This document shows positions 44,232 through 54,595 of a DNA stretch of 64,000 bases, piece by piece. The position numbers and the translations under genes were made by a program. The notes beneath the pieces are model-generated. The model made no database searches. It worked only from the letters and a program-made list of their open reading frames with translations, and was not told the DNA's origin. Each line of letters opens with the position of its first letter. Positions within the stretch are counted from its first letter, which is position 1. The DNA lies in the NCBI RefSeq assembly GCF_019112545.1, contig NW_025064934.1:62001-126000 (forward strand), read 5' to 3'. This DNA comes from Guyanagaster necrorhizus. Lineage: Eukaryota > Basidiomycota > Agaricomycetes > Agaricales > Physalacriaceae.

Positions 44232-46421
44232 ATGGATATCGACCCCATTTATCTTTCGGAAGACGAACCATCATTACGAAAAACGAAAAGGATCTCGCAT
44301 GGCAATTCTTGGCCTCCTCTTACCCACTTTGATCAAATGTGGACCCAATATAACCGATGGGAATACAAAGAATATAAAGAAATTAGCGAGGGCGGTGGCG
44401 TGACGAGCATTGTGGACGACGAAATTTTTCGACTTGTTCGTCTCAGAGCCTTCTTTAATTCGTTGAAAGGATTTTATACGGTGCGTCCACCCTGCTACCG
44501 CTAGATAGACAAGAATGCTGAAAGGGTGATACAGGGTCGTTCAGATCTAACCGGACGCTTTCGCGCCGTAAGCATGCTGCCATTTCTCTTACTCGATGAA
44601 AAGCCGATGTATATGATAGCGCTTCGACTTTCTTTACGCGCGCTGGGAGAAGCTGAGAGTGGATCTTGACGCTCTTGCTGCTACCGCCGAGCCATATCAA
44701 GACGAGTGGATCGATTTCCTGGAACAAAAGCACGAATACACAAATTACAAAATGACCGACGAGGAGTTATGGAAGCAGTTTCAACAGAAATGGCTTCTCC
44801 CAAGTGAGGCAGACTATGCAGATATCATGAGAATGGCCGGTCCGTGAACGTTTGAACTATTTCTTCGGCATATCTGATACTGTACTTTAGGATCTGGTCC
44901 GAAGATTGCGCACGATGCGGAGCCGAAATTTCAGAAACTTTTGATAGACCACCTTCCTGATGAGCTGCTCGACGCAATTTACAAGCACATGGATATAACA
45001 GACTCACTCCTTTTGTCTGCGACCTGCCGTCGTATGCGTGCTGTATCTTTACCATTTATCTACACAGTAAGCATCTCTACCCGATATTTTCTTTTCCTGA
45101 CTTTCAGCTTCTCCAGTCTCGCAATCTGGGTCTGTACCAAAATACCACGGCGATTTTGTCCCGGAACGCCATACAGAAGGAACATGCAATCAAGGATCTG
45201 CTTAAGGCCTCCGTTCGGGCCCTCGAAGATGCTTATTTCCTCCTCACCCGCCCCGATATTACCTCCAAATTCCAGAGCATAAATGTGTTCAATCATTGGG
45301 ACATCACTATAACTTTTCACCACGATGATTTTCCACCCAGCCTTTTCCTCCCTGCCATTTCCCATACCATCTGTGCAGTCCTGGGCCATTCCATGAATTT
45401 GACCAACCTTTCCATGTTTACGTTTCCCCTCCACAGTCACATCTTCCAAGCTATCGCCGCATTGCCACACCTCCGCACCTTCAATCTAACTAGTTGTCCT
45501 ATCGAAAGCACTATAACTTCCCCGCAGCTGGTTCAAGTCAGAAATTTGGCTGTACATATCCGAGACGAAGAGTCCATCTCCACGTGGGAAACTCTCGCTC
45601 TCTTTCCGAATGCTATCAATGTTTTGTTCTTTCATTCATCGATATTTACGATGCAGCTGGCCGACGCTATCACCTTGGACCGGTTTAGTCATCTGACGCA
45701 CCTGTGCTTGGGGAATTTAGTCGAGACAATCTTTCCCGATATTGTTCATTTCCTACACGATACAACAGAACATCATCTTACACACCTAAAGCTTATATTC
45801 ATAAATCCCATCGATGATGCCAGCCTCTTCGTTCTCCTCAACGAATTGCAGGCCCATCCCATGGAAATTCTTATCATCGATGGCTTGCTGGAAGGAAGAC
45901 CCGCTATCATCAGGCGTATATCCAGTTGTCTCCCTGGTCTTACCGCACTATCTCTCTCTCGGCGAGAAAGCCAGCGCCAACGAAAGACTCGATTCACATG
46001 TTCCTGGCCCCTTCCGCCGTTCGAATATGCGCCATACTTTTCTTCCTTCTCAAAGCTGCGTTATTTCGACTGGAATTACCGTATGAACCGTGGCGTTACG
46101 AGCTGGACAATGCTGGTTATTGAAGGGAACGACAAGTGCGGTCCCTGTGGCGCACCGTACGAGCTCTGGGAGAGCAAGGATGGTGATCTGGATGATAATG
46201 ATAGCCAGCACCCCCTGGTGTCGGTTTTTGCTGCATATAGCCCTTCTTTGGAGACAGTGACTGTGGGAGGCGGCGGAGGACTTCCTTTCGCGTCGTGGGG
46301 TATTGTTCGCGGAGGCGATGGCACGACAATATCGAAAGTGGTCCCAACGTCAAAGCTTTCTGGCTCCGCCCGAGGAATATGGAACCCTAATGAGTGGAGC
46401 AGAGATATTGATTCATGGTAG
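44232..46421 (+). CDS. F-box protein with 33-nt micro-exon, intact
   Basis: Five exons (44232-44480, 44535-44567, 44650-44839, 44891-45066, 45108-46421) keep frame and give 653 residues. A 160-residue N-terminal region of unknown fold includes SWPPLTHFDQMW, RLRAFFNSLKGFYT and LWKQFQQKWLLPSE. The F-box (HLPDELLDAIYKHM, then LLLSATCRRMRAVSLPFIYT) follows near residue 175. A leucine-rich-like body of about 430 residues completes it. Exon 2 is only 11 codons. Unlike most F-box genes in the window, the F-box is not at the N-terminus. It is expected to be an SCF substrate receptor. Two related pseudogenes lie at 13.9-14.7 and 51.9-54.1 kb. I do not know the N-terminal domain. Confidence 0.85.
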
Positions 46422-47417
46422 CGTGTGCTGCGTGCGGGCTTCACTCAGTGATTGATCATTGCATCGATCGCCGACTGCCAATAGCACTTCCTGCCGATAT
46501 GACAAACTTTGCTTTGCAGATTGGGATGTCAAGTCCGGTACGAACCCTCTCGAACAGCTCCGATTGATATACACGTATGCCGTCATTAGCAAAACCATCA
46601 TGGTTCTCGGCTATTTCCCTAGGACGTGGGCAGGTGTAGGACGGGAAGATAGAGTTCATCGGGGCGGAACTGGAATTATTTATGGGAGAGAGGTTGCTGA
46701 TGGAGACGAAATTCATGACAGCGAATAGTTGAATGCGCCAATAAACTTGAGCGATATCGAATAAATCAATGGGGTCTTGACTACGGTAAATTTATACCTG
46801 CAGGCTAAATATAATATTTTGAACAGACGACTATCCTGCGAGGGTTGGTCACTTGTTCTCAAAGCGAGGAATAGGTGGTACAAAGGACGAAGGTGGACTT
46901 CTCCCGAAAGAGAAAGCCTTGTGCTTTGTGTAATGGTAATTGGAAAATAGCGAACAGGAACAGCTGAATAGCTGGCTTGTGTTCTGAGGAATGTGAAAGT
47001 GACCGATAGCCATCTTTTTCAACAATGCACCTGATACAGGTTAAATTAATTGGACGGCAAGTAATAGTCCGAACAATGGGACTGCCTAGAGTTAGCAACA
47101 TCATGACGTCGTCGGGTCGGGCGGCGGAATAGTCCTACTACTGAGGATTGCTTGTCAGCGGCGTGCGATCCAAATAAATATTTCCTTCCCTCCCACATCC
47201 ATCATCCTAAGCGGTAGTAGTCACACTGTTCGTCTACCTTCGTGACATGGCCTTTATTCTGTTTAAAATAGAAGTACATAGTGTTTCTTTGGCATTCCAA
47301 GCACCATTCTAGGGTTGGAAACGGGCCTTGCAGCAGGGTGGGACCTCAAAAGCCTTGGCAAGGTGCGCGATTTTCTTTTCTTCTAAAAGACATATTTTTT
47401 AATTTGATAGCAATATG
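46422..47417. other. Intergenic, no gene recognised
   Basis: About 1 kb with short open frames on both strands, the longest about 90 codons (46459-46728). None has known motifs or homology to neighbours that I can see. Confidence 0.4.
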
Positions 47418-47599
47418 CACCTAGCTCAGAGAACAAGGGCGGATATACATTCACGAGGGGTCGCTGTTGCGTGCCTTAACGTTGCTAGTCCTGCGCTTGG
47501 CAACAAATTATATCGATATACAACAAGGGATTTGCGCACTTCCTAGATAGTTTATTAAAGCGCGTCAGGGGGGTTGGATGGGATAGCTGATACGTCGCT
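47418..47599 (+). repeat. Duplicated upstream module, copy B
   Basis: A diverged copy of 43946-44136. It is followed by a short relic frame and not by a complete F-box gene of that subfamily, so it looks like the promoter of a lost copy. Confidence 0.75.
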
Positions 47600-47688
47600 G
47601 TGAGTAGCATTAAATTTTATCTCTCTTCCAAGTTCAAACGTTCATTCCCTGACGCCTAGTGTCCTCTTTCTTTTCCAGAGATCCGACG

Positions 47689-47823
47689 ATGTCTGCAGAA
47701 GACTACTGTTCCAGCTCTGGTTATCAGTGGCCCCCGCGCACAGCATCCCTGAAATTATCTACAGCGGGCTGTTATACCCAAAAAGTCGTGTCTTGTGATG
47801 CCTCGCCACTCGGTCCATTGTAG
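47689..47823 (+). pseudogene. Possible 5' relic of a micro-exon F-box gene
   Basis: A 44-codon frame starting about 90 bp after the duplicated upstream module. Its SSSGYQWPPRTAS segment recalls the SHGNSWPPLTHF and YHSVSWPPTTVF segments near the N-termini of the two relatives. The rest is missing, and the next gene (48016) belongs to another F-box subfamily. The match is short, so this is tentative. Confidence 0.35.
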
Positions 47824-47964
47824 GTGTATTTATACGAGGTCGCTTTTTTCTTGACCACTCACCTCACCAACTTTTAGCCCTCGTCCTGGAGACGTTCATA
47901 TACACATTACCCTTCTCTCGCCCATCATCGCCACTCTTTTACCTTTTCACTTTCACACTCCAAG

Positions 47965-48013
47965 GTAAGCTATCTTTCTGCTATTAGTGGCTCGCAACTA
48001 ACAACATATACAG
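47965..48013 (+). other. 5'-UTR intron of the F-box gene at 48016
   Basis: 49-bp GT-AG intron (donor GTAAGC, acceptor ATACAG) ending two bases before the ATG, in the same place as in the paralogue at 7190-8809. Confidence 0.65.
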
Positions 48014-48015
48014 CT

Positions 48016-49644
48016 ATGTCCGGCAACATGAACACAGATATCAAAGTCTCAAACGGCTCACCACCGGGGGAAGAGCAAGCATCGCAGGTCGTGGGACCGA
48101 TCAATCGACTTCCTGTGGAACTTCTACTGTCAATCTTCGAATTTACCACTTTCAGCCCGCCCGACTCTACCGCGCCTTGGCGCCTCATGCGTATCTGCAA
48201 GTCCTGGCGAAGGATTGTCACATCGCACCCTTTGTTATGGACCACCATAGTCATCAACAACTATTCTGCGTATCCCGATGGCTTTATCGAGATGGGGGCC
48301 TTCTCCGCATTCCCTGTGCCCATGGCTTATCTTCATTATTCCTCTCCTCTTCCTGTGAACATATATGTTTCAGTTCGTGGAATGCCTAGACCCAATATTC
48401 CTTTCACCAGAACCCATGCTGGTGTCTTGTCACACATCTTCAGGCGTTTTTCATACCGTATCAGGACCATGTGTTTCTCTTTCGACTCTTGGGAGTTTTA
48501 TGGCCTCTTGACGGAAGGTCTGACTCTAGTTCAGATGCCCATCTTGATTCGATGGGAAGCCCAGTATATCACAGATCCACGTGCCATCTTTCATGAGGAT
48601 TTTCCGGAGTCTAAGAACCTAGATTGCTGTTTCGCGTCGGCCGCTCTCACGGCAGGCACAACCCAAAAACCCGAGGTTGTTTCACGTGGAATCTCACTGT
48701 ATCCTAATCTCAGGTATCTCAATCTGATGAGCACTCCCATGTCATGGGACATGTTCTGTCCCTCCAACCTCATCGAGTTACATATTCATCGTCTCCCGCT
48801 ACAATACCGTCCTCACCCTAATCAGCTCAGACAAATCCTCGAGTTCAGCCAGGATACGCTTCAAGTCTTGGAACTGTCCGGGACAGTATTCCAAAATCAT
48901 GCCTTCGACAGTCCACTCACCATGTCGCGCGTCCACACCCTCAAAATTGGCTTTTCCCTTGCAGAAGAGCTCCAGTGTCTCTTCCCCCAACTTCTCTTAC
49001 CAGCGCTTACCTCGCTCGAAGTGAACAACCTGGATCGCAAATCGACGTGGTTTGGACGCCCTCCTGAGGATATGGTGCAAGCGGCAATTGCTGCATTTGA
49101 GGTTTTGGCTGGGTGTTTGCCCCTCGATCAGTTGAAACACCTTCGTCTCGACTGTATCACCTTCCAATTACCTCGGAACAAACTTCTGAGTGCAGGACAA
49201 GAACACGTGTCGTTCCTCTTCCTCAACAAGCTCACATCGCTTACCAGCCTCTCGTTGTACAGCCCTGACGTCATCACCCTTGGGTGTATGAGTGACTTCC
49301 CCGATATCCTTCCGGCGCTGAAGGTCTTGAAAATCTCGACGCCCGGGGTGAATTACTATGAGCATATTCTGTCCTTCTGGCAGGAGCGTGCACGTATGCG
49401 TGCCTGTACAATTCTGGAGTGTTTTGAACTAACGCTGCCAGTGTGCGCGAAGGAGAAGGCCGAGGCGATTGTTCAAAGGGATGAGGTATTTGCGAAGAAG
49501 GTCGTGCTTAGATATCAGCCGGATTTGCATCCGCCTCTTTGGATGCTCGAGGATGATAGGATGGAAGATGATGATGCCGACGAAATGGACGACGAGGAGA
49601 TGTATGAACTGGAAGGCGATATTGATGAGATGGACGAAGATTAG
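48016..49644 (+). CDS. F-box protein with acidic tail
   Basis: Intronless coding region of 542 residues. The F-box lies at about residues 33-82 (RLPVELLLSIFEF, then LMRICKSWRRIVTSHPLLWTTI). The body is leucine-rich and similar to the products at 7190-8809 and 50063-51709. The shared SWE block (FDSWEFYGLL) and the block ending NLIELHIHRLP mark them as paralogues. The last 35 residues are almost entirely Asp/Glu with Met (MEDDDADEMDDEEMYE), an extended acidic tail found only in this copy. It is expected to be an SCF substrate receptor. It lies 419 bp upstream of its tandem relative at 50063. Confidence 0.88.
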   Translation: MSGNMNTDIKVSNGSPPGEEQASQVVGPINRLPVELLLSIFEFTTFSPPDSTAPWRLMRICKSWRRIVTSHPLLWTTIVINNYSAYPDGFIEMGAFSAFPVPMAYLHYSSPLPVNIYVSVRGMPRPNIPFTRTHAGVLSHIFRRFSYRIRTMCFSFDSWEFYGLLTEGLTLVQMPILIRWEAQYITDPRAIFHEDFPESKNLDCCFASAALTAGTTQKPEVVSRGISLYPNLRYLNLMSTPMSWDMFCPSNLIELHIHRLPLQYRPHPNQLRQILEFSQDTLQVLELSGTVFQNHAFDSPLTMSRVHTLKIGFSLAEELQCLFPQLLLPALTSLEVNNLDRKSTWFGRPPEDMVQAAIAAFEVLAGCLPLDQLKHLRLDCITFQLPRNKLLSAGQEHVSFLFLNKLTSLTSLSLYSPDVITLGCMSDFPDILPALKVLKISTPGVNYYEHILSFWQERARMRACTILECFELTLPVCAKEKAEAIVQRDEVFAKKVVLRYQPDLHPPLWMLEDDRMEDDDADEMDDEEMYELEGDIDEMDED

Positions 49645-50062
49645 AAGGTTTGATACTCCTGTCTATCGTAAGTCTCTCCAATGTAATATTTCATATTACC
49701 GAATAGTGACGAAGCACAAAAGAAATTCTAATATCTGGACTGCATTGTTTTACAGTTTTCTCAGTTTGACCCAATGGTGGCACTGGTCCGCTGTGACCGA
49801 AATTGTGCAACATTCAGGTTTCATGCCAGGATAAGCAGAGTTTCGTGATGCAGTTGGTGATTGCTTGCTTGACGCCATTGTTCTGTTCCTGTTGCCTTTG
49901 TGGGATCTGCCGGCAGTTGTACTTTGTTTTGACAAAGGTTTGGTTGACTTTTCGAACGTAAGCCGCGGCTACATAAGGACTGCCTCTGCCCACAGTCGGC
50001 GTTGCAGCACATCGTCCATCGCGCTACATACTAAGATCAGGTAGGCAAACCAAACTGCATGC
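49645..50062. other. Intergenic between tandem F-box genes
   Basis: No gene seen. It holds the 3' end of the 48-kb gene and the promoter of the 50-kb gene. Confidence 0.4.
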
Positions 50063-51709
50063 ATGCATGGTCCAGCGCTGAACGAATGCTCCACAGGCAT
50101 GGCGAAGCTGAAGGTTCCGAGTCGATTATTGCGCAACAGGACATCGAAAATCTCTCCGCCTTCCTCTCCCATTCACCGCCTTCCTCCCGAACTTCTCATC
50201 GAAATCTTCCTGCAGGTTACCTGGGAACCAAAGATGCGGGACATGTGGGGTGTCAGGCCCACCGGCCTACCCTTGGTCATCTCCCATGTTTGTGGTATCT
50301 GGCGCGACGTCGCTAACAAGTGTTCTTCCTTGTGGACTTCTGTGGCCATTCAGCGGTCATCAGCAGTCGCCGCGCCAGCCACGTCTCATGTTCACGATTC
50401 TGTTAACGGATCTCGAGTCGGCTTTCCTCTGGCCCAGCTCTATCTCCAACGTTCGGGCGAACAACCTGTCAATGTCGAAATCGTTGTCCGACCACCCCCA
50501 TCGTTCCGGGATTGGTGGACTCGCAGGCATGCATATGTGCTATCCGACCTTCTCCTTCCTCACGCTGGACGATTCAAAAGGCTGGTGATCAACCATCATT
50601 CCTGGGAGTGCCATCGCATTCTTTGGGAGCGCATCTTTGCTATCTCGATGCCCATTCTGGAAGATCTACAGTTCTACCACTTCTCCCTCCGGGATGCCGA
50701 CGAAGTGTTTGCGACTGGGGGCTTGGCTCCACCCAAAGCAGAGCTATGCCCGTCTCTTAAAGACATGATCATTGGTGTTCCATGCCGGTGGCAAGGATTC
50801 CGACAATCAAACCTGACATCCCTCAGTTTCGCACGGCTTCTAGTGCATCACTGTCCAAAGATCCAAGAATTGGTTGAAATCCTACGGCTCAGCAAGGATA
50901 CCCTCGACAAGGTCGAGATCCTCGGTGCGTTTGAGGCCGGAGACTCCGGGGCCTCGTTCTCTCCTGGTGAACGTTTATCGCTGCCTAACGTTCGCATGCT
51001 TCGTCTCGGATTTTATAATGCTCGCGACCTCCGGCCGTTGCTCCACCGTGTCGCGTTTCCTGCGCTTAGGGCCCTGGTTATAATCAACATGTATGGTGAA
51101 GACGCATTTGGAGGCTATATGCGTGATCTCCATGCCCTTTGCATCAGCCACCTTTTTGATACTATGATACGCTTCCTACCCTTGAGCCAGATAACCTTTC
51201 TTATTCTTCGATATGTGTGCTTTCGAGAGGAACGGTTCCCAGCATGGGCCAGTTTCCAACGGGGCTGCGTCGAAGAGAAACACTTGCCCACGCCGTTGAG
51301 GTTCATGGCATCCTTGACGTCGCTCAGGCACCTTTTCTTAATCTCCCCTGACACCGCGACCTTGACGTCGATGAATTACCCCATGCCCCTCATGTCCACA
51401 GAGGACTCTGTATCCCGACTGCCTCTGGTCCTCCCAAACCTTTCCTTCCTGCGGATCATGGCCCTCTCGCCAAAAAACTACAGAAATATTTTTGACTGGA
51501 TTGTCCAAAGGCACTCTGTGTTGCGCGCGGCTCTAAGTGAACGCTACCATGTTGGGCCTTTCCTTCGAAGAATGCATCTGTGCTTACCCGAGGACGCACA
51601 AGCAACGGTTGACGCACTAGGATATCCTGGACTGGCGTGTGAAGAGACCGTTTCATACCGTCCTGGTATTCACCAGATGAAATACCCTGTCATGCACGAT
51701 GACTTTTAA
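50063..51709 (+). CDS. F-box protein, tandem paralogue
   Basis: Intronless 548-residue protein. The F-box starts near residue 39 (HRLPPELLIEIFLQV, then VISHVCGIWRDVANKCSSLWTSV). The body matches the two paralogues in the same order: the HHSWECHRIL block, QSNLTSLSFARLLVH, and a C-terminal segment with LRRMHLCLPEDAQ. I use the ATG at 50063 (MHGPALNEC). An ATG 12 codons later (MAKLKVPS) also keeps the domain and may be the real start. It is expected to be an SCF substrate receptor. Confidence 0.86.
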   Translation: MHGPALNECSTGMAKLKVPSRLLRNRTSKISPPSSPIHRLPPELLIEIFLQVTWEPKMRDMWGVRPTGLPLVISHVCGIWRDVANKCSSLWTSVAIQRSSAVAAPATSHVHDSVNGSRVGFPLAQLYLQRSGEQPVNVEIVVRPPPSFRDWWTRRHAYVLSDLLLPHAGRFKRLVINHHSWECHRILWERIFAISMPILEDLQFYHFSLRDADEVFATGGLAPPKAELCPSLKDMIIGVPCRWQGFRQSNLTSLSFARLLVHHCPKIQELVEILRLSKDTLDKVEILGAFEAGDSGASFSPGERLSLPNVRMLRLGFYNARDLRPLLHRVAFPALRALVIINMYGEDAFGGYMRDLHALCISHLFDTMIRFLPLSQITFLILRYVCFREERFPAWASFQRGCVEEKHLPTPLRFMASLTSLRHLFLISPDTATLTSMNYPMPLMSTEDSVSRLPLVLPNLSFLRIMALSPKNYRNIFDWIVQRHSVLRAALSERYHVGPFLRRMHLCLPEDAQATVDALGYPGLACEETVSYRPGIHQMKYPVMHDDF

Positions 51710-51917
51710 TTAGAGCAGCTTAGAGTTTAGAAAACCGACATGTGGTCCCACTAGAAAATTTAGTATTTATAGATTTTCTCCAATGCAATGCTGCGGATCC
51801 ATCGGGCCGCAGTCCGGTGGCTGTGGCGCCCAACCACTCAACCACCTCCATCATGCAGGGCTGGAAATCCAGCCGTTGTCTCGGTGTCGAAGCGACGCCT
51901 CTTCGTTACCTACCACC
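51710..51917. other. Upstream region of the micro-exon F-box pseudogene
   Basis: Short region with no similarity that I can see to the duplicated upstream modules at 44 and 47 kb. Confidence 0.4.
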
Positions 51918-54117
51918 ATGCAGGACACTCACTATTTGTTAGAGGATGAGGCCTCTCTACGGCGCCAGACCTATCATTCTGTATCATGGCCACCAACGAC
52001 AGTCTTCGACAAGGCTATATACAACAGCAGCATGTCCTACAAAATTTTCAACCACTTCGACGAAGATGGGCCCATCGACGTTTCTCAGGACATCGATTTC
52101 AAGGTGGCCCGTTTGGAGGCGTTCATAACGACCATGATAGGCTTTTACTCGGTGAGTAATTTTTCATCTGCGTCGGGGAGAGTAAGTAAGTAAACCTTTA
52201 TATAGGGCGACTTGGATCTCACGGGTCGACGTCTCTCCGTAAGCGCAATTTTTTTTTAAAAAAAAAAAGGTCGCGGCAGTCGTTCATTATATTTGAAGAG
52301 ATTTGAATTCTATTCATCACGTTGGTCTCTCTTTCTTGCCGACGTGGAAGCTCTCGCCCCATTTGTGCTGGAATTCGAACGCGGATGGACATCTGAGGGT
52401 CTCCTGGAAGGCCAAGGTCGCTCGTATGTGTACTATGAAATTCAGAACGAGGAGATGTGGGAAAATTTTCGAGAGCGATGGCTTGTACCAAGCTCATACG
52501 TTTACGAAGACGTGAAGGAATGGACAGGTCAGTGAAACTTTTTTTTTCATTATGCCTACTTCCGAAATCTCACCCTGTCATTAGATAGCGTTGTCAGGCA
52601 GATAACAGACTCCAAGGGCGAGCCGAAGATCCAGAAGTTATTTCTTCTTGATCTCCCTGACGAGCTGCTGGATCTCGTGTTTCAGCAGGGGGGCAGTGGC
52701 GTCGTACGTCTTCTGTCAAGGACTTGTCGACATATGAGGGCTTTGGGAGCGCCATACACCTACCGAGTGAGTCAGCATCCGGTGCTACCCAAGTGGAATC
52801 TAGCGCTAAGGCATCGCCCTTAGTTTCGCTCCATACGTTTGTGCGTGCCTTCGACCAATGAGATAGCATTAATACTAGGCAGGTCTGTCACGGAACAAAA
52901 AAAAAATCGTTTGTTCTGGTGTTATCAGCAGTCTCTGGACAAGGCGCATCAAGACATTGCATTCCTCGTAGCGCGCCCTGATATCACTAAACAGATCGAG
53001 ATTCTGAATATTCGCAATTCCTGGGCCGGCAGCGGCAGGTTACCTACAACCTTTGACACGCGCTATGATTTGTCTTCCGTCCTCTCTGGCCTATCGGCCG
53101 CCTTTCCTCATGGCGAAAGCATTACGATTTGGTCGTCAGCACGCACTTCCTTCGAACCATGTCAACTCTGCCCAACCTGAAGAGGCTGGTCGTAGACCGA
53201 TGCTTGTTCGGTGTAGCCAGTGTGGCGGAGGCTAAAATACTGGCTGCTGTACCCAGCTTTTCAACCTTGACAACGTGCGCCACCTACGGCTGGCGATATC
53301 TCGTATCAGTGGACTTGGAGGGCTGGATTGGATTACGGCCTGGAACATCCTCGCGTTTTGCACTAAAATCACCTCTCTTTACGTCTTTTCCCACTCGCAG
53401 CAGCTCGAACTTACCTTGTTCATCCGGTCGGCCAAGGAATATCACTTCTCCTATTTATCGCGCTTGTCCCTGACAAGCATCTCGGCTGCATCGGTTGGCC
53501 TTCTCTGCGTTTGGCTGTCAACCTTGAGTGATAAATCCCAATATCACTCATTTCAAAACTCGATTTGCCGCTGGCATAACAGACGCAGAAGTGCGTCCAC
53601 TATTAGAGGTACTCGCGCCACAGCCTCTCACGAATCTGGTCCTTGACGGTTTGTTAGAGGGCAGCGCAAGCGTCTTCAGTGACATCTCCCAGCGTTTTCC
53701 CCAGTTGACTCATTTACTCCTTTTCCAACTGCAAGAAGCTCGCTTGGGGTCCCGGGTGCTTAGCCTGAGCCATCGGCCACGTACGCTTCCCAACTGGCCT
53801 CCCTCCTTCACCTTCGCTACTTCGGGTGGAACCTTGGGGAACCAATACCGCCGGGCGGGCCTGTTCCAGAGGAGACCAGTGCTGAAGAGAATGCTGATAA
53901 AGAGGATGCAGATGCAGATAACGACGAGGCTCCAAGCGACCCAGACGAAATCGCTGCAATGTTTGCCAAGCGCTGCGTGGCGCTAGAGGTGTTCATGCTT
54001 CATGATGTATCTTTAGGGTGGGATATTTGCCGCACAAGTGATGGCCGAATGAGGTTGAAGAAAATGAGCGACTTCAGATGTTGGGAGTCTATCCCGTGGA
54101 ATCCGATGTCGACGTGA
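51918..54117 (+). pseudogene. Micro-exon F-box gene with four frameshifts
   Basis: The same exon plan as the intact gene at 44232: exon 1 (51918-52151), the 33-nt micro-exon (52206-52238), exon 3 with WENFRERWLVPSS, and an F-box exon (DLPDELLDLVFQQ, then RLLSRTCRHMRAL). All of these are in frame. The long last exon is broken. Similarity to the intact relative jumps between frames near 53128, 53262, 53530 and 53778, ending with LASLLHLRYFGWNLG (intact copy: FSSFSKLRYFDWN) and a stop at 54115-54117. The acidic stretch around 53880-53950 is unlike the relative. The N-terminal domain and F-box could still be made as a truncated protein ending near 53180. Confidence 0.8.
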
Positions 54118-54595
54118 ACAGTTGGAACGAATCACGTAGGCAAATTAATGAGCGCCGTTCAGTGTTCCTTTGTCATACAGATGAACGGATGGAATGGTAG
54201 CGAGCTTTTCGTCGTCTGAACGTTTGTCTTCAAACTTCAAGGCTCTTCCATCTTGAGCAATCACTGAGCGGCATAGTTAACTTTTGAATTTGAATCCCTG
54301 TTGATCCATTTCAAAGTCTTCCTCTGGCCCATGCTTCGTCCACTTAGATCCTTGCTACGGAGTGATTGCTATTTGTCAAGAACAAAGACCGACGAGTGGC
54401 GTTGGATAATACGTGGCGAAGCCACATTGTTTCGCGTGTAATGCCACAAAGGAATAGACCAAATCATGTCTTTATATCATTGACCCACGATAATCAGACA
54501 AAGACAAGGCAGAATGGTAAAGACCACATTGTGCTGGTAGATATAAATGAATAGTTCACAGGTAATGGTGACCAGCTTAACCCCATCACACCAAG
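54118..54595. other. Intergenic, no gene seen
   Basis: Sequence between the pseudogene and the zinc-finger gene. Only short frames occur. Confidence 0.4.
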
